The translations under genes were made by a program, and so were the position numbers. From NCBI GenBank assembly GCA_046297935.1, contig JBKBHA010000001.1, positions 434,001 to 498,000 on the forward strand: a DNA stretch of 64,000 nucleotides. The letters run 5' to 3'. The stretch is from CAYMZZ01 sp046297935 (GTDB taxonomy: Bacteria > Bacteroidota > Bacteroidia > Chitinophagales > Chitinophagaceae). How positions within the stretch are numbered: the stretch's first letter is position 1; each line of letters begins with the position of its first letter. The notes beneath the pieces were generated by a model. The model ran no database searches and had not been told where the DNA came from. It worked only from the letters and a program-made list of their open reading frames with translations. This document shows positions 18,303 through 27,513 of this stretch, one piece after another.

Positions 18303-19484
18303 ATGAAGCTGATTCGGAGCACACTGATCGCCCATATTGCTGCCTGGCTCCTTTTTGGAACCCTGGCAGCTGTATTTCTTTACCGCGATCCGGAATCAGG
18401 TCGTTGGGGAGAAGGTCCAGGGCTTTTTTCGATACTGCTCTTCTTTCTCTTTTTTATCGCCATCTTCTATCTCAACCGTCTGGTGCTGCTTCCCAGGCTC
18501 TACGTGCGCAGAAAGTACGGCTGGTACACGCTGGTTGGAGTGTTTGTGCTGGCAGCAACAATCTGGGTCAAGCCTTTTGACCGCATTGTGTCCGATGCCA
18601 TGCAGCGGCGTATGGAATTGCGCAACCCGAAAGGAAAAGGCCGACCCGAACCTGCCAGAATGCTGCCTCCCAGTGAAGACGAATTTTTCAACTGGCGAGA
18701 ATCAGATTCAACTCGCTCTTCGCTCATGCTGCCAGCACCTGGCTCCGAGCGATACCAGAATCCGCGCCGGGCTATCAGAAGGCAATTTCGCGGCAGACTG
18801 GATTTTGCCAGTATCATTTTTCTGGTGGCTACCTGGTCGTTAAGTGCAGCCCTGTTTATGATCAGGCAATGGAGAAAAACCGAAGAACGCGTTGTTCGGG
18901 CAGAAGCAGATAAAGCACAGGCCGAGCTCAGTTTTTTGAAGGCTCAGATCAATCCACATTTTTTGTTCAATACCCTCAACAATATCTATTCACAGGCCAT
19001 CAGTAATAATCCACACACTGCGGAAAGTATTTTAAAGCTGTCGAATATTATGCGCTACGTTACAGATGATATTCGGGAAGATTTTGTGCCATTGGAACAC
19101 GAAATTACCTGTATGCGCGACTATATCGATTTGCAACGTCTACGGCTGGGCTCCAAAATGAAGGTGCAGTTCAATGTATCGGGCGAACCCGCCAATCGCC
19201 GAATTGTGCCACTGGTGCTGATGACCTTTATTGAAAATGTTTTCAAATATGGGATTAGCAATCACGATCCTTCGCTGATCAGTATTAATTTGATTATTGA
19301 ACCTGGTTCTATCTGGTTTTATTGTTCCAATCGCATTCACCGTACTACGGTGGAGAGCGAGCGAAAGGGAGTAGGCATTGCCAATACCCGTCAAAGGCTC
19401 GAGCATTTGTATCCTGGAAAGCACGAGTTGACAACGGTTGAAAAAGACGGAAACTTTTTGGTTGACCTGAAAATTATAGATTAA
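18303..19484 (+). CDS. LytS/YesM-type sensor histidine kinase
   Basis: 393 aa. Four membrane helices lie near 7-27, 41-58, 75-90 and 169-187, with a charged extracytoplasmic loop (95-165). The His_kinase domain follows, with LKAQINPHFLFNTLNNIYS (phospho-acceptor H219), and then the HATPase region with FIENVFKYGISNHDP (N box) and GVGIANTRQRLEHLY (G box). Kinases of this class phosphorylate a LytTR regulator, and one starts 4 bp downstream. No ligand-binding domain is recognised in the loop. Weak -7-like TATCTTTA lies at 18275. Confidence 0.93.
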   Translation: MKLIRSTLIAHIAAWLLFGTLAAVFLYRDPESGRWGEGPGLFSILLFFLFFIAIFYLNRLVLLPRLYVRRKYGWYTLVGVFVLAATIWVKPFDRIVSDAMQRRMELRNPKGKGRPEPARMLPPSEDEFFNWRESDSTRSSLMLPAPGSERYQNPRRAIRRQFRGRLDFASIIFLVATWSLSAALFMIRQWRKTEERVVRAEADKAQAELSFLKAQINPHFLFNTLNNIYSQAISNNPHTAESILKLSNIMRYVTDDIREDFVPLEHEITCMRDYIDLQRLRLGSKMKVQFNVSGEPANRRIVPLVLMTFIENVFKYGISNHDPSLISINLIIEPGSIWFYCSNRIHRTTVESERKGVGIANTRQRLEHLYPGKHELTTVEKDGNFLVDLKIID

Positions 19485-19488
19485 AACC

Positions 19489-20187
19489 ATGATCAGGCTG
19501 CGCTGTATTGCTATTGACGACGAACCACCTGCACTGGAAGTGTTAAGGGCTTATGTCAGCCAAACGCCGGGCATTGAAATGGTACAGGCATTTGACGATG
19601 CACTTAGCGCAGGCGAATTCCTGCGGCATAACAAAGTTGATCTCATTTTTCTGGACATAAACATGCCGGATATCAACGGTATTGACCTGGCCCGATCACT
19701 CGATCAGCCGCCCATGATCATCTTTACCACGGCATACCGAAAATTTGCAGTGGAAGGGTTTGAATTAAACGCCATTGATTATTTGCTCAAGCCTATTAGT
19801 CCCGAAAGATTTAAGACCGCCATACAGAAAGCGGTCGAGTATTATCAATACCGAAGATCTCAACAACCGTCCGAATCCGACTACCTGTTTGTACACTCGG
19901 AGTATCGCATGCTGAAGCTGCCGCTTGCTCAGATCGCCTACATTGAAAGTCTTGAAGATTATGTTCGAATTCATTTGACTGAAGGAAAACCGGTAATGAG
20001 TTTGATACCGCTCAAGAAAGTAATGGAGCGACTTCCACCTGATCGATTCTGTCGAATACATCGTAGTTATATCGTGGCCATTGATAAAGTCATTGCAATC
20101 CAGAATCGTAGAGCAGAAATTCTGAACACCGCGCTCCCTATCAGCGACTCTTATATCAGTTTCATCGATCAGTGGAAGAGCCGTTAA
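19489..20187 (+). CDS. LytTR-family response regulator
   Basis: 232 aa. The receiver domain (1-120) has the acidic pair D10-D11, the phospho-acceptor D56 in LIFLDINMPDING and Thr/Lys at IIFTTAY and YLLKP. The LytTR DNA-binding domain (about 130-232) contains LFVHSEYRMLKLPLAQIAYIESLEDYVRIH and the closing FCRIHRSYIVAIDKV. It forms a two-gene operon with the kinase. Such regulators bind tandem imperfect direct repeats upstream of targets; I did not find a convincing pair within this window. Confidence 0.95.
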   Translation: MIRLRCIAIDDEPPALEVLRAYVSQTPGIEMVQAFDDALSAGEFLRHNKVDLIFLDINMPDINGIDLARSLDQPPMIIFTTAYRKFAVEGFELNAIDYLLKPISPERFKTAIQKAVEYYQYRRSQQPSESDYLFVHSEYRMLKLPLAQIAYIESLEDYVRIHLTEGKPVMSLIPLKKVMERLPPDRFCRIHRSYIVAIDKVIAIQNRRAEILNTALPISDSYISFIDQWKSR

Positions 20188-20332
20188 AGAATAGACAATC
20201 TTTAACATTTTTTACTCAATCTCTGGCAAAACACTTGCGTTATCTGGGTACAACCCTCGCAGGTTATTCTCGATTATCCCAACCAGGCTGACTGTTTTTT
20301 TTTGTACAACAAACACCTTAAAACACCCAGTC

Positions 20333-21091
20333 ATGCCTACACACTTGAGAGGAATTGCCTGCCTGCTATTTTCAGCGATTTTATTTCCAACTCCATCGTT
20401 TTCACAGTATACCAATGTGCCCAAATATCAGTTTGGTGTGGGTGCCGGCTTCCTGGTATACCAGGGCGATCTTACTCCGGAGCAGGTAGGTGCCTACCGA
20501 AGCCCGCGATTATCTGTAAACTTAATGGCCAGCCGGTTACTATCCCCTTCTTTTGCGCTTAGAGCCAACCTGGTTCTCGGCGGACTTCGTTCCAGTGATT
20601 CGAACTATGCCAATCCTGAATGGAGGCAACATCGCAATTTCGGTTTTCGCTCCAGCGTAGTAGAATTGAGTCTCACTCCGGAATGGAATATACTGGGCAA
20701 AAATTATAGCGAGAAAGGTCTGTCGCCCTATATTTTCGCCGGCATCGGATACAGTTTTCTTCGAGTGCGACGAGATTATAGTCAATTTGATGTGGCTTAT
20801 TTTGGCGACGGGTCTGAAATATTGAATGGACTGGCAGTTGATGAAGCGGTAGACCCACCTCGCGGACAATTTAGTGTTCCGGTAGGAATAGGTCTGCGAT
20901 ATTTCTTTTCCGATCGGATAGGTTTGCAGGCCGAGTCAACCTATCGGTTGATTAATACCGACTACCTGGATGGCTTCAGCGAAGCGGCCAACCCGGATCG
21001 CAAAGACAGTTATCACGGCCATTCTATAAGTGTTGTGTTTCGTTTCGGCCGCAAAAACACTCTCGACTGTCCACCATCACTTGGGTATTAA
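20333..21091 (+). CDS. Outer-membrane beta-barrel protein (DUF6089-like)
   Basis: 252 aa with a signal peptide ending at PSFSQ (residue 25). The rest is amphipathic beta-strand: YQFGVGAGFLVYQGDL, SPYIFAGIGYSF, FSVPVGIGLRYFFSDRIGLQAESTYRL and a final strand GHSISVVFRFGRK. Conserved YQGDL and YIFAGIGY blocks resemble the Bacteroidota DUF6089/PorG-like barrel group. PorG is a T9SS outer-membrane part, but this gene is not next to the por/gld cluster, so I do not assign it that role. A clear terminator follows 125 bp downstream. Confidence 0.7.
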   Translation: MPTHLRGIACLLFSAILFPTPSFSQYTNVPKYQFGVGAGFLVYQGDLTPEQVGAYRSPRLSVNLMASRLLSPSFALRANLVLGGLRSSDSNYANPEWRQHRNFGFRSSVVELSLTPEWNILGKNYSEKGLSPYIFAGIGYSFLRVRRDYSQFDVAYFGDGSEILNGLAVDEAVDPPRGQFSVPVGIGLRYFFSDRIGLQAESTYRLINTDYLDGFSEAANPDRKDSYHGHSISVVFRFGRKNTLDCPPSLGY

Positions 21092-21216
21092 CCGATTCGT
21101 CGATTCTTTTCTTCCATTCGTCTGTATCCGATACAAAAAGATTTTTGCCCTCGTTATCTTGCTGCCAGTGGTTATGGTTCTTCTGTTGCAGTTTGACAGC
21201 AACTGCAGCAATAGCA

Positions 21217-21247
21217 GGCTTCGTTTACGGAGCCTGTTTTTTTTTGA
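21217..21247 (+). terminator. Intrinsic terminator
   Basis: CAGGCT and AGCCTG pair around TCGTTTACGG and are followed by ten T residues. Suits termination of the outer-membrane barrel gene. The remaining intergenic sequence up to 21349 is AT-rich with no gene seen. Confidence 0.8.
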
Positions 21248-21349
21248 GTATTCGTCGGTAGAATCTTCTGATCTGTCGAACTTTTTTCATGTAAAAACGA
21301 GGCTTTATGAATTTTAGAATGGATAAGCATTTTAATAAAATTCACAGCC

Positions 21350-22078
21350 ATGAAAAGAAAACAATTTTTAAAGAACGGAATCGCGGCACTCGGCATCGCG
21401 ATTGTTGCACCGGCAGCATTATCATGTCGGAAATCGGACGAAGAATCGGCAGACACTGATACAGAGAGCGGTACCTGCAGTTCCACTCCTTCTGAAACAG
21501 AAGGACCTTTTCCCACGAATACTCCGGGCAGCCTTTTACGCAGCGATATTCGAGATGATCGAACTGGTGTTTTGATGAAAGTGAAGATTCAGATCCGTGA
21601 TCTGAATAATGGCTGTTCTGCGCTGGCTGGCGCACTGGTGGACATTTGGCATTGCGATAAAGATGGCAACTATTCTGAGTACGGGGGTACTGGTCTTCAA
21701 TCTACCAACTATACAGGCGTGCATTTTTTGCGAGGCCGCCAGGTCACGGATGCAAATGGTTACGTAGAATTTACTTCAATATTTCCGGGCTGGTATAACG
21801 GCCGTGCCACTCACATACATGTGCACATTTACACGGCCACAGGCAGTTCGCTGCTGGTGACGCAGATCGCTTTCCCCGAAGGCTCATCCAGTGCCGTTGC
21901 AACCGTAAATGGGGCAGGGGGAGTAGCGTATGGCTACAACAAGGGCATGTCGGGTTACACATACAACGCCAATGACAATGTTTTTAGCGATGATATATCC
22001 GGCACTGAAATTGCTTCAGTTACAGGCAACCTGTCTGAAGGATACACAATCGATCATAAAATACAGGTGCGCGCCTAA
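21350..22078 (+). CDS. Exported intradiol ring-cleavage dioxygenase family protein
   Basis: 242 aa. The N terminus KRKQFLKNGIAALGIAIVAPAALSC is a signal with a possible lipobox Cys26. After a Ser/Glu-rich linker, the catalytic beta-sandwich starts at TEGPFPTNTPG. The four non-haem Fe(III) ligands expected for protocatechuate/catechol intradiol enzymes are visible: Tyr in GNYSEY, Tyr in FPGWYNGRATHIHVHI and the two His of HIHVH. Exported members occur widely in Bacteroidota, but their aromatic substrates are mostly unknown. The next gene is a pirin-like cupin 37 bp on, so the two may act on the same type of compound; that is inference. Confidence 0.85.
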   Translation: MKRKQFLKNGIAALGIAIVAPAALSCRKSDEESADTDTESGTCSSTPSETEGPFPTNTPGSLLRSDIRDDRTGVLMKVKIQIRDLNNGCSALAGALVDIWHCDKDGNYSEYGGTGLQSTNYTGVHFLRGRQVTDANGYVEFTSIFPGWYNGRATHIHVHIYTATGSSLLVTQIAFPEGSSSAVATVNGAGGVAYGYNKGMSGYTYNANDNVFSDDISGTEIASVTGNLSEGYTIDHKIQVRA

Positions 22079-22115
22079 GTAGCTGGCGCTGTGATTAAAA
22101 CGAAAATGTGCGACT

Positions 22116-22823
22116 ATGAAAACCAACCTGGTTAAGGCCAACATTTTTCTGGGCGGCGAAAGCGGCATCACGGAAACCGACTGGTTCCGAACCAGAAACC
22201 TTTTCAACGCCGGATCTTATATAGCTCCGCACCGGCAATGTTTCGATAAGCTTTATTTGCTGAATGAGGAAACACTTGCGCCCGGCCGTAGTTTGACGGG
22301 CGAAGTAAATCACGACTACTGGTTGTTATTGCTTCCTGTTTGGGGCAGAATTCGATATGCGGGTAGTGCACACAACAGCTATAATCTGCAGCCGGGCCAA
22401 TTACTGTGGGTGCCAGCTCCTGCCCGACATATGTATAGCGTCAGCAACCTGGAAGAAAATGAGAACGTACATTTTGTTCAGCTACTTTTGAAACAGGAAA
22501 AAGCCTTTGTTGCTGATCGTCCCATCCTGCAATCAATGGACGCCAGCGATTATCAAAACCAGCTTTTGTCGCCTGGCAACGCGGACTCTTCTGCATCTGC
22601 GCGATTTTATCTGGGGCAATTCAGCGGGCGCAAAAAGGGGCAACATCGTTGGGAGCAGCCTCGGAATGTATTTGTGTATTGCCTGCAGGGCGCAATGGAA
22701 CTGGAAGATCGCCTGCTGCATGCTGGCGATGGCATCGGCTTATGGCAAATGGAGGGAATGGAATGGGAGGCGCTTAGTCAATACGCTTTGTTCCTTGTCG
22801 TAGCCTTCCCTTCCGGCAATTAA
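22116..22823 (+). CDS. Pirin-like bicupin protein
   Basis: 235 aa with two cupin halves. The first spans about 45-125 (NEETLAPGRSLTGEVNHDYWLLLLPVWGRIRY, then LQPGQLLWVPAP); the second about 160-230 (ARFYLGQFSGRKKGQHRW, then FVYCLQGAMELEDRLLHAGDGIGLW). The arrangement resembles YhhW/pirin quercetinase-like proteins, but the usual PHxxxE metal set is largely replaced: one His (H62 in NHDYW) remains in the first half. It may therefore be non-catalytic or have a different metal site. No signal peptide. Co-directional with the intradiol dioxygenase and convergent with the next receptor gene. Confidence 0.6.
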   Translation: MKTNLVKANIFLGGESGITETDWFRTRNLFNAGSYIAPHRQCFDKLYLLNEETLAPGRSLTGEVNHDYWLLLLPVWGRIRYAGSAHNSYNLQPGQLLWVPAPARHMYSVSNLEENENVHFVQLLLKQEKAFVADRPILQSMDASDYQNQLLSPGNADSSASARFYLGQFSGRKKGQHRWEQPRNVFVYCLQGAMELEDRLLHAGDGIGLWQMEGMEWEALSQYALFLVVAFPSGN

Positions 22824-22842
22824 AAATCCGTTCTTTCAAGCC

Positions 22843-24894
22843 TCAAAATGGCTTGACCCGGATACCAAAGTAAAAATTGCGACCTGCTGCCGCGTTGTAG
22901 TAGCGACCCGCTGCCGCATTTATATCATTACCCAGGCTGTATTTTTCATCAAATATATTGTCGGCACCAACATATACCTGCAAACTGTTTTCTTTATTCC
23001 ATTTCCAGGACCATCCTACTCGACTCCCGAGTAATTGATAACCCTCTGCTTTGGCAGTATTGGCATCGTTTAAATAAATGGCCGATGCGGAATAATAAGT
23101 TAGCTGAAGGTAGAGCCCGGCCTTTGTATCGAGATTAGCAAGCAGCGATACGGTTTGAGCCGGCACAGAAGGTACTTTGTTTCCCGAAAAATCATCCGTT
23201 CCTTTTATAAAATCGCGGTAACGAAAATGATTTAGCGCCCAATCTGTTTGCAAAAGCAGGCTTCGAATGAAGCTGGCTCCTGCAAAAACCTGTTGATACC
23301 TGGCCTGGGCTTCGAGACCCTTTTGCGATACACGGCCCGCATTGGTGAAAAAATCGGCACCACCCGCATCGCGGCGCTGCACCAGCGCATCGCGCAGGTC
23401 GAAATGAAAGGCAGTAGCTTCCAGTTGCAACCGGTTTTGAAGCAGTTGGTAACGAACTGTCAGTTCGTAGTTCCAACCTTTTTCCGCCTCCAGTTCAGTG
23501 CTGATTACCCCGGTTGATGGCAACACTTCGCCGGTGGTAGGGGGGGAAAATCCCCTTGAAACAGTCCCCAATACAAAGAGTCGGCTACTGAGTTTATGAA
23601 GGATCGCCAGGCGCGGAGAAATTTCGTTCTGATAACGACGGCTCTGTGTAATGACCGGAGTAGACGACAGTCTCCTTATCACCACACGCGAACGATGAAT
23701 ACTGGCACCTGCGGTGATGGTCCAGCGGTCCTTCCATTCGTAATCAGTTTGAAGAAAACCGGTGAATATCTGGTTGCCTACATCGTCGTTGGTTTGTAAA
23801 GCACCCGGACGGCCTTCGATGTTGTCGGCAACATAGGTGTTAAAATCGCCTTGCTGAAATTCGGCACCGGCTACCCACTGCCATTTGTCTTTGAGTGTCT
23901 CTTTTTCCCACATAAATGCAGTACGACCTCCCCATTGAGGTTCAACCCGACGTTCATAGTTGCGAACGGCCGCATTGCGCAGTCTGGTAAAGGAACCGTA
24001 CACTACCGAGTGATTTTGCCAGCGACTACTGAGACGGTAGCGATGGCTGAAGCCGGCAAGGAAATTTTGCTGGCGAATGGCTGCTTTGGCATCTTCGGCA
24101 CTGGGGAAGGATCCGGCGGCCGGCCTTGCTGCGCGGGGGTTTGTCTGGTATTCCGACAGATTGAGCCCGCCCGGTGTTTCATAAAACAAGTCGGTATATA
24201 ACAAAGAAGCAGTTAAATGTTGCCGTTCGTTCAATACAAGGCGGCTCGACCAGCTGAAATTATCACGCCGCATGGCCGATTGCTGGCGATAGCCATTGGA
24301 CTGGTTATGGGCAAAGCCGATCCGGTTTCGATTTTCTTTTTCTCCCCAGTTAGCTTCGGCAAACACATTTTGTAAACCATATGAACCGGTCACATACTCC
24401 ATCGAAAGTCCTTTGCGCCACTCGTCGAGACTGTGCATTAGCAATAATCCTCCGGTACCCGCTCCATACAAGCTGGCAACCGGACCCTTGAACAGTTCAA
24501 TACTGCTAAAACTGTTCCAGGCAAACTGATTAAAATAGGTATTACCACCCGGGTCTGTTACAGGAATGTCGTTCCAGTACACTTTGATATTGCGAACACC
24601 AAAGGGAGACCGCAATGAGCTGCCCCGAATGCTAATTCTGTAGCTGCCGGGCGAACGTTCTTCCATACGTACACCAGCTATAGAATTGAAACTGTTGACC
24701 AGTGAAGATTTATTATAGCGATCGCTGTTTTCTGTGGCGATCAGCCGTACAGCAGCAGTACTACTGTTGGGAGGCCGGTACTGTTCGAATGCACGAATCC
24801 TGACTTCTTCAAGCTGTTGCAGACTATCCGTTTGCCGGGCCAGCGCCGGTACTGAAAAATAGAACAGAACTAAAAAGACAACTGGTTTTTTCAT
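22843..24894 (-). CDS. TonB-dependent outer membrane receptor
   Basis: 683 aa: signal peptide to PALA (residue 19), TonB box-like EVRIRAFEQ, plug (about 40-150, VRMEERSPGSYRISIRGSSLRSPFGVRNIKV, DIPVTDPGG, IELFKGPVASLYGAGTGG) and a barrel closing with NFYFGIRVKPF. It has no SusC-type N-terminal CarboxypepD domain. The SSLRSPFGVRNIKVYWNDIP block resembles Bacteroidota receptors of the FecA/CirA class, which often take up iron chelates. No siderophore genes are near. The gene diverges from an amino acid permease with a 54-bp shared upstream region. Confidence 0.88.
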   Translation of the reverse strand: MKKPVVFLVLFYFSVPALARQTDSLQQLEEVRIRAFEQYRPPNSSTAAVRLIATENSDRYNKSSLVNSFNSIAGVRMEERSPGSYRISIRGSSLRSPFGVRNIKVYWNDIPVTDPGGNTYFNQFAWNSFSSIELFKGPVASLYGAGTGGLLLMHSLDEWRKGLSMEYVTGSYGLQNVFAEANWGEKENRNRIGFAHNQSNGYRQQSAMRRDNFSWSSRLVLNERQHLTASLLYTDLFYETPGGLNLSEYQTNPRAARPAAGSFPSAEDAKAAIRQQNFLAGFSHRYRLSSRWQNHSVVYGSFTRLRNAAVRNYERRVEPQWGGRTAFMWEKETLKDKWQWVAGAEFQQGDFNTYVADNIEGRPGALQTNDDVGNQIFTGFLQTDYEWKDRWTITAGASIHRSRVVIRRLSSTPVITQSRRYQNEISPRLAILHKLSSRLFVLGTVSRGFSPPTTGEVLPSTGVISTELEAEKGWNYELTVRYQLLQNRLQLEATAFHFDLRDALVQRRDAGGADFFTNAGRVSQKGLEAQARYQQVFAGASFIRSLLLQTDWALNHFRYRDFIKGTDDFSGNKVPSVPAQTVSLLANLDTKAGLYLQLTYYSASAIYLNDANTAKAEGYQLLGSRVGWSWKWNKENSLQVYVGADNIFDEKYSLGNDINAAAGRYYNAAAGRNFYFGIRVKPF

Positions 24895-24948
24895 GAGGGG
24901 GCTGGTTATGGTTACGAAGATAAATGCTTATTTCATTACCTTCATCGC

Positions 24949-26283
24949 ATGGGAATGAAAAACAAGTTAGGGCTCTTTTCTATTACGATGATCGTAGTGG
25001 GTTTAGTGATTGGCATGGGTATATTTCGTACTTCAAAGGATGCCGCAGCAGCGGCATTAACTCCAACATTATTTTTTTCTGCCTGGGTGGTTGGCGGCCT
25101 GGTTGCCATTTGTGGCGCACTTACCTATGCGGAAATCGGCAGCCGCTATCCGGTTACCGGAGGCTACTACAAGATATTTTCTTACGCCTATCATCCTTCC
25201 ATAGCATTTGCGATCAATTGTATCATCCTTGTATCAAACGCAGCTTCTTTATCGGGGGTTGCCCTGATCGGGAGTGAATATATTACACCAATTATATTGC
25301 CAGGCAACAGTAGCAGCACCGTGCAGGCGCTGATAGCCATGGGTGCTATTGTATTGTTTTATGGAGTTAATCTGATGGGTCTCCGCATGAGCAGCAGAGC
25401 ACAAAATATCCTGATGCTGATCAAAATTGCAATGTTAGTGGTGCTGATTGCTTCCGTATTTTTCCCTTCATTGTACAATACGGCGCCCCAGCAGACGGTT
25501 GACATGGAAGCCTATAGCCTGGGTGCTGTGCTACTTTCGTTTGGCGTTGCGCTCAAAGCTACCTCTTTTACCTTTGGAGGCTACCAGCAAACGATCAACT
25601 TTGGCGACGAAGTGGAAAATCCGCAGAAGAATATTCCAAGAGGAATTTTCATAGGCATACTGCTGATCATTTCTCTCTATATGCTGGTGAGTTATGCGTA
25701 TTATAAAGTAATTGGCTTTGATCAGTTGAAAGAAACTTCCGGCATTGCTGCCATCATTGCCGAAAAAATGTTTGGCCCGACCGGCAAGTACGTTTCGTCG
25801 ATCCTCCTGTTCATTGCTGTGCTGGCCTATGTAAATGTATTGTTGCTCAGCAATCCGCGCGTAATGTTTGCCATGAGTGAGGACGGTATATTGCCGGCAT
25901 CATTTCGCAAGAAGGATGAAAAGCGCGGCGTGCTTACGGTTAGCCTGACGGTGTTTGCAGCCATTTGCATTATTGTTTTGTTTTTTGCCGACCAGTTCAG
26001 CGCCATTCTCAGCTTTACCATTTTTCTCGATTCAATAGGCATGGCCACTTCGGCAGCCACCATTTTCATTTTGCGAAAGAGAACAAAGCATCTCGACGGC
26101 ACCGGCATTTATTCCATGAAATGGTATCCGGTTCTGCCAATCATATTTATCCTGGCTTATCTGTTCGTTGGAACCGTTATCGCCATCACTACGCCACAAT
26201 ATGCTTTAATAGGCACGGCAGTATTCCTGGGATTTCTGCTGCTATATTATATAACTCAACAATTCCGGAAACAAGCTTCCTGA
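24949..26283 (+). CDS. APC-superfamily amino acid permease
   Basis: 444 aa with about twelve membrane helices. The first helix region VVGLVIGMGIFRTSKDAAAA has the GxGIF motif in which unwound TM1 binds the substrate amino group; helix 6 shows FTFGGYQQTINFGDEVENPQKNIPRG, a hallmark of APC family exchangers. The start ATG at 24949 has alternatives close by. The PLP enzyme starts one base after its stop, so they form an operon: uptake of an amino acid, probably sulfur-containing, followed by its conversion. Substrate is inferred from that neighbour only. Confidence 0.9.
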   Translation: MGMKNKLGLFSITMIVVGLVIGMGIFRTSKDAAAAALTPTLFFSAWVVGGLVAICGALTYAEIGSRYPVTGGYYKIFSYAYHPSIAFAINCIILVSNAASLSGVALIGSEYITPIILPGNSSSTVQALIAMGAIVLFYGVNLMGLRMSSRAQNILMLIKIAMLVVLIASVFFPSLYNTAPQQTVDMEAYSLGAVLLSFGVALKATSFTFGGYQQTINFGDEVENPQKNIPRGIFIGILLIISLYMLVSYAYYKVIGFDQLKETSGIAAIIAEKMFGPTGKYVSSILLFIAVLAYVNVLLLSNPRVMFAMSEDGILPASFRKKDEKRGVLTVSLTVFAAICIIVLFFADQFSAILSFTIFLDSIGMATSAATIFILRKRTKHLDGTGIYSMKWYPVLPIIFILAYLFVGTVIAITTPQYALIGTAVFLGFLLLYYITQQFRKQAS

Positions 26284-26284
26284 C

Positions 26285-27448
26285 ATGGATCTTTCTTATA
26301 TTATAAATGAACTGGGCGAAGACAGGGCAAATTATTATCACGCTATTGCACCGCCCATTGTGCAGGCCAGCAATTTTGCCTTTGAAAAGGTGGATGATCT
26401 GGGCAAAGCTTTCGAGGATGAGATGGGCGGTTACCTGTATAGCCGCGGATTAAACCCGACAGTCGATATACTCCGCAAAAAACTGGCGGCACTCGATGGC
26501 GCTGAAGATTGCCTCGTATTCAATAGCGGAGCAGCAGCCATTTTTGCGGCTGTACTGGCGCATGTATCAGCCGGCGACCATATTGTGTCGGTAAAGAAGC
26601 CATATACCTGGGCACAGAAAATGTTCGATGTTATATTGCCCAGATTCGGGGTGTCGACCACATACGTTGAAGGTACCGAATTGCAACACTGGCAGGAAGC
26701 TACCCGCCACAATACCACATTCTTCTATCTGGAATCGCCTAACAGCTGGAATTTTGTGCTTCAGCCATTGGCAGAGGTCGCAAGTTTTGCCCGAAGCAGG
26801 GGTATCGTAACCATGATCGATAACAGTTATTGTACGCCCATTTACCAGCCGGTGATCGAACTGGGTATTGATCTGGCCATGCAAACTGCCACCAAATACA
26901 TCAGCGGACATAGCGATACACTGGGCGGTGTGTTGTCGGGCTCACATGCACGAGTCAGGCAAATTTTCAACAGCGAATACCTGAATATTGGCAGTGGCAT
27001 ACAGCCTTTCAACGCCTGGCTGTTGTTGCGAGGACTTCGCACTTTGCCTCATAGATTGGAACAGGTATTCAGGTCGACCAAAATTGTATGGGAAGAACTG
27101 AAGAAGGAATCCCGCGTTGAGCATATTATTTTTCCCTTTGATCCGGATTTTCCGCAGTTCGCACTGGCTAAATCTCAGATGAAGGACGCCGGCGGGCTAC
27201 TCACTCTTATTCTCAAAGCGGAGCGCCGATCGCAGATCGTAGCGTTTGCCGAATCATTGTTGCATATTCGAATGGCAGTAAGCTGGGGCGGGCACGAATC
27301 GCTGATCATACCCAAATGTGCCGGCATTTCAGAAGCTGACTTTGATCCTGCTGATCCCGAACACCGGATGGTAAGGCTGTATGTGGGGCTGGAAGATCCT
27401 TATTATCTGCTGAAGGACATACATCAGGCTCTTGATAAAATGGGCTAA
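26285..27448 (+). CDS. Cys/Met-metabolism PLP-dependent enzyme (trans-sulfuration family)
   Basis: 387 aa of the cystathionine gamma-synthase/beta-lyase/methionine gamma-lyase fold. Visible features are the N-terminal APPIVQASNFAFE and YLYSRGLNPT, the PLP-phosphate site NSGAAAIFAAV, the ring-stacking region, and the Schiff-base lysine (about K204) in QTATKYISGHSDTLGG. The usual C-terminal SLGG..ES is present as VSWGGHESLIIP. The usual CGS/CGL reading SLGGVESL is shifted to SWGGHESL, so the exact reaction is uncertain. It follows an amino acid permease by one base. No membrane or signal sequence. Confidence 0.88.
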   Translation: MDLSYIINELGEDRANYYHAIAPPIVQASNFAFEKVDDLGKAFEDEMGGYLYSRGLNPTVDILRKKLAALDGAEDCLVFNSGAAAIFAAVLAHVSAGDHIVSVKKPYTWAQKMFDVILPRFGVSTTYVEGTELQHWQEATRHNTTFFYLESPNSWNFVLQPLAEVASFARSRGIVTMIDNSYCTPIYQPVIELGIDLAMQTATKYISGHSDTLGGVLSGSHARVRQIFNSEYLNIGSGIQPFNAWLLLRGLRTLPHRLEQVFRSTKIVWEELKKESRVEHIIFPFDPDFPQFALAKSQMKDAGGLLTLILKAERRSQIVAFAESLLHIRMAVSWGGHESLIIPKCAGISEADFDPADPEHRMVRLYVGLEDPYYLLKDIHQALDKMG

Positions 27449-27501
27449 GTGTTAAACTTTACCAGTCTTCAAAAATCAATGGTGGGGGAGTTGATTTCTT
27501 T

Positions 27502-27509
27502 TATTTTTG
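27502..27509 (+). promoter_or_regulatory. Putative -7 promoter element, possibly leaderless tolC transcript
   Basis: TATTTTTG matches TAnnTTTG and ends four bases before the tolC ATG. Transcription starting the usual few bases downstream would begin at or next to the start codon. Confidence 0.4.
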
Positions 27510-27513
27510 TTGC

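Noticed and set aside
20333..21091. Assignment of the outer-membrane barrel gene as T9SS PorG
   Set aside because: Fold and YQGDL motif are suggestive, but there is no linkage to the gld cluster and barrel proteins are too divergent to name by eye.
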